Assembly: GCA_003524565.1 (NCBI GenBank)
Contig: DQGU01000103.1
Coordinates: 1-15,634, forward strand
DNA: 15,634 nt
DNA from: Rhodospirillaceae bacterium
GTDB lineage: Bacteria; Pseudomonadota; Alphaproteobacteria; Micavibrionales; UBA2020
Direction: 5' to 3'
The notes below the pieces were generated by a model. It searched no databases. It saw only the letters and a program-made list of their open reading frames with translations, and was not told where the DNA came from. Shown piece after piece: positions 12,225 to 15,634 of the stretch; position 1 is the stretch's first letter; each line of letters begins with the position of its first letter. Made by a program: the position numbers and the translations under genes.

Positions 12225-12675
12225 GCGTTCTGCTTTCTGTGATTTGGGTCAGCCCCGCATGGCCGCAGCCGGACGTGCGCGCCATATCCGACAGGCGCAC
12301 AGCCTGCAGCGCGGCGCGGATGGCCTGATTAACGGGTGACCATTTGCCCTTGGCGGGGCATTTGGGCTCGGCGCGGCAAACATCATTCGCCCCCGCGCAG
12401 GAAACGATTGCGATGGGGCCGTCCAGCGCCTCGATAACGTCGCAGACGGAAGTTTCTTCTGCCGCAGCCGCAAGGCGGTAGCCGCCAGCCGCGCCGCGCA
12501 CGGATTCAACGAGTTTTTTGCGCGCGAGTTTTTTGAGAACTTTCGCGACCGTCGGTTCAGGAATGCTCGTACGCTCCGCCAGCTGATGGGCACTGCGCGC
12601 GGCACCATTGCCCTCGCGCGAAAGCTGCACCATCACGGCAACGGCATAATCTGTCAATTTTCCGAGTTTAATCAT
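12208..12675 (-). CDS. Rrf2-family Fe-S-sensing regulator of the SUF operon (IscR/SufR-like)
   Basis: Transcription regulator with an N-terminal winged helix (MIKLGKLTDYAVAVMV, the LAERTSIPEPTVAKVLKKL recognition helix, and a GGYRLA wing at 64-69) and an Fe-S-binding region with C93, C100 and C106. IscR uses three Cys and one His for a [2Fe-2S] cluster; here the spacing is C-x6-C-x5-C, close to E. coli's C-x5-C-x5-C. It resembles the SUF-system regulator of alphaproteobacteria and Xanthomonas (TIGR02944 type) more than E. coli IscR, so no symbol is given. The 155-residue length is normal. The start has AAGGA just upstream. As first gene of the operon it probably controls its own promoter at 12727-12756 in response to iron or cluster status. 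Confidence 0.93.
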   Translation of the reverse strand: MIKLGKLTDYAVAVMVQLSREGNGAARSAHQLAERTSIPEPTVAKVLKKLARKKLVESVRGAAGGYRLAAAAEETSVCDVIEALDGPIAIVSCAGANDVCRAEPKCPAKGKWSPVNQAIRAALQAVRLSDMARTSGCGHAGLTQITESRTHADFK

Positions 12676-12726
12676 ATTCCTTCTCCTGCTCTTTGCGAAG
12701 GCAAAAGAGAACCTTTTCAGTCCGCT

Positions 12727-12756
12727 TTAATATTGGATTTTATATCTGTTTTTCAA
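12727..12756 (-). promoter_or_regulatory. Putative suf operon promoter
   Basis: On the minus strand TTGAAA (12756-12751), an 18-base A+T-rich spacer, and TATTAA (12732-12727). The gap 12676-12913 is A+T-rich near this promoter, and the inferred start would leave a leader of about 45 bases. An Rrf2-regulator or iron-response box would be expected here; no copy of the E. coli IscR box can be recognised. Confidence 0.4.
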
Positions 12757-12778
12757 CAAAAATCGTAAGCGAACATAG

Positions 12779-12840
12779 CGGAATTCAGACAGCCAAACAA
12801 AGAAATTCCGTCGAAATTGGGGTATCAAAGCACCCCAATT
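12779..12840 (-). other. Two tandem inverted repeats between prfC and the suf operon
   Basis: The first has arms CGGAATT (12779-12785) and AATTCCG (12804-12810) around an 18-base loop. The second has 9-base arms AATTGGGGT (12815-12823) and ACCCCAATT (12832-12840) around an 8-base loop. Neither has a clear T-run, so they are weak terminator candidates for prfC. They could also be protein-binding sites upstream of the suf promoter. Confidence 0.3.
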
Positions 12841-12913
12841 CAAGCGCACGCCATAACCCCCTGAAAACAGGAGATTTTACCTATATAAGAAACTTATCGT
12901 TTGATAAAGAAAT

Positions 12914-14506
12914 CTACCCGACCACCTGCTCCTTGGTCGCAAGGAAGCGGATATCCGGCCAGTTTTCGTTGGAATTGTCGAGGTGCCAGGCATTGCGCGC
13001 CAGAAACACCGGCTGGCCATCGTGGTCTTCTGCGATATTGGGCAGATTCTGGTCAATGAACTGCTCCAGCTTGTCCCGCTTGTCGCTTTCCAGCCAGCGC
13101 GCGGTATGCAGCGCCGCCTGTTCAAAACGGACGGGCAGGTTGTATTCGGTGCGGATACGGTCGGCCAGAATATCGAACTGCAAGGGGCCGACGACGCCGA
13201 CCACCCAGCTGGAATCCATGCGCGGTTTGAAGACACGCGCCGCCCCCTCTTCCGCCAGCTGCAACAACGCCTCGCCCAGATGCTTGGCGCGCAGCGGGTC
13301 ATCAAGGCGTACGCGCTGCAAATGCTCGGGCGCGAAGCTCGGGATACCTGTTGCGTGAAGAACCTCCCCCTCTGTCAGCGTATCGCCGATGCGCAGGTTG
13401 CCGTGGTTCGGAATGCCAATGATATCGCCTGCGAAGGCATCTTCGGCCACGTCACGTTCCTGCGCGAAAAAGATAAGCGGGTTATGCACGGTAATCGCCT
13501 TGCCGCTGCGGATGTGTTGCAGTTTCATGCCGCGCTTGAAATGGCCGGAGCTAAGGCGCGTGAAGGCAATGCGGTCGCGGTGTTTGGGGTCCATGTTCGC
13601 TTGAATTTTGAACACAAAACCGGTGACTTTTTTCTCGCCGGGTTCAATCAGACGCTCGGCTGTCGGCTGCGGGCGCGGCGGCGGCGCAAGCGTGCGCAGG
13701 CCGTTCAGCATTTCGCGCACGCCGAAATTATTGACGGCAGAGCCGAAAAATACCGGCGTCATGGTGCCTTCCAGATAGGCCTTGCGGTCAATCGGCTTGC
13801 AAAGTCCGCGCACCATGGCGATGTCTTCGCGCAGTTTTTTAACGGCGTAATCAGGCAAAAGCGTATCCAGCTTCGGGTCGTCAATGCCCTGGCACTGCTC
13901 CCCCTGGTCGGGGCGTTCGCCCTTGCTGCGCGACATCAAAATCAACTGGTCGTTGATAAGGTCATAACAGCCGAGGAATTCACGCCCCATGCCAATCGGC
14001 CAGCTGGCCGGCGATACATCAAGCGCCAGCGTTTGTTCAATCTCATCCAGCAGGTTGAAAGGATCCTGCCCTTCGCGGTCGAGCTTGTTGATGAAAGTCG
14101 TAATCGGCATATCGCGCAGGCGGCACACCTCGAACAATTTGCGCGTCTGGGTTTCAATCCCCTTGGCCGCGTCAATCACCATGATGGCGCTATCGACCGC
14201 CGTCAGCGTGCGGTAGGTATCTTCGGAGAAGTCTTCGTGACCGGGCGTATCCAGCAGGTTGAATTTGATGCCTTCGTATTCGAAGGTCATGACGGACGAC
14301 ACCACGGAAATCCCGCGTTCCTGCTCCACCTTCATCCAGTCGGAGCGTGCGTGGCGCGCTTCCTTGCGCGCCTTGACCGCGCCCGCCATCTGGATGGCAC
14401 CGCCGAACAGCAGCAGTTTTTCCGTCAGCGTGGTTTTACCTGCGTCAGGGTGCGCGATGATGGCGAAGGTGCGGCGGCGTTCGATTTCGTCTTCGATGGT
14501 CAGCAT
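12914..14506 (-). CDS. prfC: Peptide chain release factor 3 (RF3)
   Basis: Translational GTPase that removes class I release factors RF1/RF2 from the ribosome after termination. The 530-residue length matches RF3. The N-terminus has RRTFAIIAHPDAGKTTLTEKLL (G1 P-loop, about 18-26), ERGISVVSSVMTFEY (G2), LLDTPGHEDFSEDTYRTL (G3, 84-101) and FINKLDRE (G4, 138-145). The DFSEDTYRTLTAVD stretch distinguishes RF3 from EF-G. The EF-G-like domains II and III follow (TGVFFGSAVNNFGV-like and GFVFKIQANMDPKHRDRIAF regions). The start at 14506 has only a weak site (GGTAAAAAGAC). It is transcribed away from the pseudouridine synthase gene, 122 bases apart. No clear terminator follows, and the suf operon begins 239 bases downstream on the same strand. 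Confidence 0.96.
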   Translation of the reverse strand: MLTIEDEIERRRTFAIIAHPDAGKTTLTEKLLLFGGAIQMAGAVKARKEARHARSDWMKVEQERGISVVSSVMTFEYEGIKFNLLDTPGHEDFSEDTYRTLTAVDSAIMVIDAAKGIETQTRKLFEVCRLRDMPITTFINKLDREGQDPFNLLDEIEQTLALDVSPASWPIGMGREFLGCYDLINDQLILMSRSKGERPDQGEQCQGIDDPKLDTLLPDYAVKKLREDIAMVRGLCKPIDRKAYLEGTMTPVFFGSAVNNFGVREMLNGLRTLAPPPRPQPTAERLIEPGEKKVTGFVFKIQANMDPKHRDRIAFTRLSSGHFKRGMKLQHIRSGKAITVHNPLIFFAQERDVAEDAFAGDIIGIPNHGNLRIGDTLTEGEVLHATGIPSFAPEHLQRVRLDDPLRAKHLGEALLQLAEEGAARVFKPRMDSSWVVGVVGPLQFDILADRIRTEYNLPVRFEQAALHTARWLESDKRDKLEQFIDQNLPNIAEDHDGQPVFLARNAWHLDNSNENWPDIRFLATKEQVVG

Positions 14507-14628
14507 GTCTTTTTACCAAATTTCTGTCCGCGTCTTTGTAATGCACCGACCGTCCAAGCGCAATACATAATATTTTCAATGTGATAAAAGCCTTCGCCAA
14601 GCGCCCGAAAAGCCGCTAAAACAGGGGC

Positions 14629-15339
14629 ATGGACCATGTACCCGTATATGAAATGGACGATGCCGAACTGATGTCGCGAATCCTGCTGCGCGACCAGCTG
14701 GTGATTGTCATCGACAAACCCGTGAATATCCCCGTGCACGCCGGCCCCAAAGGCGGGCCGAGCTTTGAGGATTATTTCCACAAACTGCAATTCGGGTACA
14801 AGGAAATGCCGCGCCTTGCCCACCGGCTCGACCGCGACACCAGCGGCTGCCTTGTGCTGGGGCGCAACGACCGCGGACTGCGGCGCATGGGCAAGCTGTT
14901 TGAATCCGGCCAGATACAAAAAACATACTGGGCGGTCGCCAGCCGCACGCCGAAAAAAGCCGAAGGCATCATCGACACGCCGCTGCGCAAAGTGAAACTG
15001 CCCAAGGGCTGGAGCATGCAGCCCTGCGGCATCAACGACCCTGAAGCGCAAAGCGCCGTCACCGGATATAAAATTCTTGAGGCATATCCGGACGGCCGCG
15101 CGCTACTCGAAATGACGCCGCAAACGGGGCGCACGCACCAGATACGCGTGCATCTGCAATCCATCGATTGCCCCATCGTGGGCGACTGGCTTTATGGCGA
15201 AAATGCGGACAGGCCGGACAGCGGGCAATTCCCTCTGCTCCACCTGCATGCACGGCGGATTGTTATCCCGCTATACGCAGACCAGCCGCCCCTCGACGTC
15301 ACCGCCGCCGCGCCTGCGCATTTCTGCATCGAAGATTAA
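14629..15339 (+). CDS. RluA-family RNA pseudouridine synthase
   Basis: Isomerises specific uridines in RNA to pseudouridine. The 236-residue protein consists of the catalytic domain only; no S4 RNA-binding domain precedes it, as in RluA itself. The catalytic aspartate is D68 in LAHRLDRDTSG (63-73). Other marks are VIDKPVNIPVH (28-37), KTYWAVASR (98-106), the C-terminal PQTGRTHQIRVHL (164-176), and IVGDWLYG with LLHLHARRI (203-211). The exact position modified (tRNA or rRNA) cannot be told. The start at 14629 is not well supported: its AGGGG is only two or three bases away. ATG 14653 is a possible later start. It is divergent from prfC; its TAA interlocks with the stop of the gene on the other strand. 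Confidence 0.93.
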   Translation: MDHVPVYEMDDAELMSRILLRDQLVIVIDKPVNIPVHAGPKGGPSFEDYFHKLQFGYKEMPRLAHRLDRDTSGCLVLGRNDRGLRRMGKLFESGQIQKTYWAVASRTPKKAEGIIDTPLRKVKLPKGWSMQPCGINDPEAQSAVTGYKILEAYPDGRALLEMTPQTGRTHQIRVHLQSIDCPIVGDWLYGENADRPDSGQFPLLHLHARRIVIPLYADQPPLDVTAAAPAHFCIED

Positions 15340-15634
15340 GCCGCCGCCCGTTTTTCACTAAGGTCGCCTGCGCAGGCCTTGATGAAGATTTGTGTGTAAT
15401 CTTCGGCGCTCAGCTGCACGGGGTTGCCGCCCGCGGACGGGTCTTCGGTTGCCATGCGGCCGACAACATCCGCACGGTCGTCGGGTACACCGATAGCGGC
15501 CAGCGTGTTTTCGATACCAAGGCGTTTTCTGAAATCCAGCACCCACGCCAGCACGGCGTCATAGCCGGATGTTTTCACCGGCAGGTTGAGCACACGCGCG
15601 AGGATATCCATCCGCTCGCCAATAAACGCACGGT
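15336..15634 (-). CDS. Iron-containing alcohol dehydrogenase family, C-terminal part (5' end outside window)
   Basis: The visible 98 or so codons run off the right edge and match the C-terminal helical region of group III iron-containing alcohol dehydrogenases: a long helix VLAWVLDFRKRLGI, ENTLAAIGVP, then DVVGRMATEDPSAGGNPVQLSAEDY and a final IFIKACAGDL helix. The iron-ligand His and Asp residues and the NAD-binding fold would be upstream, outside the window. Such enzymes oxidise or reduce alcohols and aldehydes with NAD(P); the substrate is unknown. The reading frame is open to the edge (it continues as RAFIGER before the first Met). Its TAA (15338-15336) overlaps the TAA of the RluA-family gene on the opposite strand within TTAA. 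Confidence 0.85.
   Translation of the reverse strand, partial: RAFIGERMDILARVLNLPVKTSGYDAVLAWVLDFRKRLGIENTLAAIGVPDDRADVVGRMATEDPSAGGNPVQLSAEDYTQIFIKACAGDLSEKRAAA

Noticed and set aside
12983..14584. Long + strand open frame (533 codons) opposite prfC
   Set aside because: Antisense shadow; prfC on the minus strand has all GTPase motifs.

Overview
The window looks like chromosomal DNA of an alphaproteobacterium. The main evidence is a complete alphaproteobacterial-type SUF iron-sulfur cluster operon (Rrf2 regulator, sufB, sufC, sufD, sufS, a MIP18/SufT-like gene, an A-type carrier). Supporting signs are G+C-rich coding DNA (around 55-65% where hand-counted), AGGAG-type ribosome binding sites, and GANTC and CtrA-like motifs in one intergenic region. 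A Micavibrio-like or rhodospirilloid lineage is a guess; no rRNA or other phylogenetic marker is present. No tRNA, rRNA, insertion sequence, CRISPR array or prophage gene was seen.

Left part (1-2750, + strand): the 3' part of dusA (tRNA-dihydrouridine synthase) enters from the left edge. Two unrecognised proteins (208 and 171 aa) follow, then a 53-aa small ORF, ending in a strong terminator at 2263-2289. The stretch 2162-2495 has no gene but is dense in signals: four phased GANTC sites, a Fur-like palindrome, the terminator, a perfect TTAA-N7-TTAA CtrA-type box lying between two DnaA-box-like sequences, and a TTGACA promoter. It leads into a 50-aa small ORF that ends in a GNRA-looped hairpin.

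Middle-left (2764-6151, + strand): a likely four-gene operon encodes an ankyrin protein, a zinc-ribbon SAM methyltransferase, a second ankyrin protein and an HI0933/BaiN-type flavoprotein. It ends in a bidirectional terminator. The two ankyrin proteins share the C-terminal motif DPDRF[RK]L.

Middle-right (6204-12675, - strand): iscR/sufR-like regulator, sufB, sufC, sufD, sufS, sufT-like and sufA/iscA-like genes are tightly packed, with several overlapping start/stop codons, and end at a terminator at 6584-6617. No sufE is present. A small 96-aa protein gene follows with its own promoter. About 350 bp inside sufD are markedly A+T-richer, with different codon use, which suggests a recombined segment.

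Right part (12676-15634): a 238-bp regulatory gap with two hairpins, then prfC (peptide chain release factor 3, - strand), a divergent RluA-family pseudouridine synthase (+), and the C-terminal part of an iron-containing alcohol dehydrogenase (-) running off the right edge. The stop codons of these last two genes interlock within one TTAA.

The most interesting candidates for something undescribed are the cell-cycle-type signal cluster at 2221-2500 with its small ORF, and the ankyrin-methyltransferase-ankyrin-flavoprotein operon with its shared tail motif.
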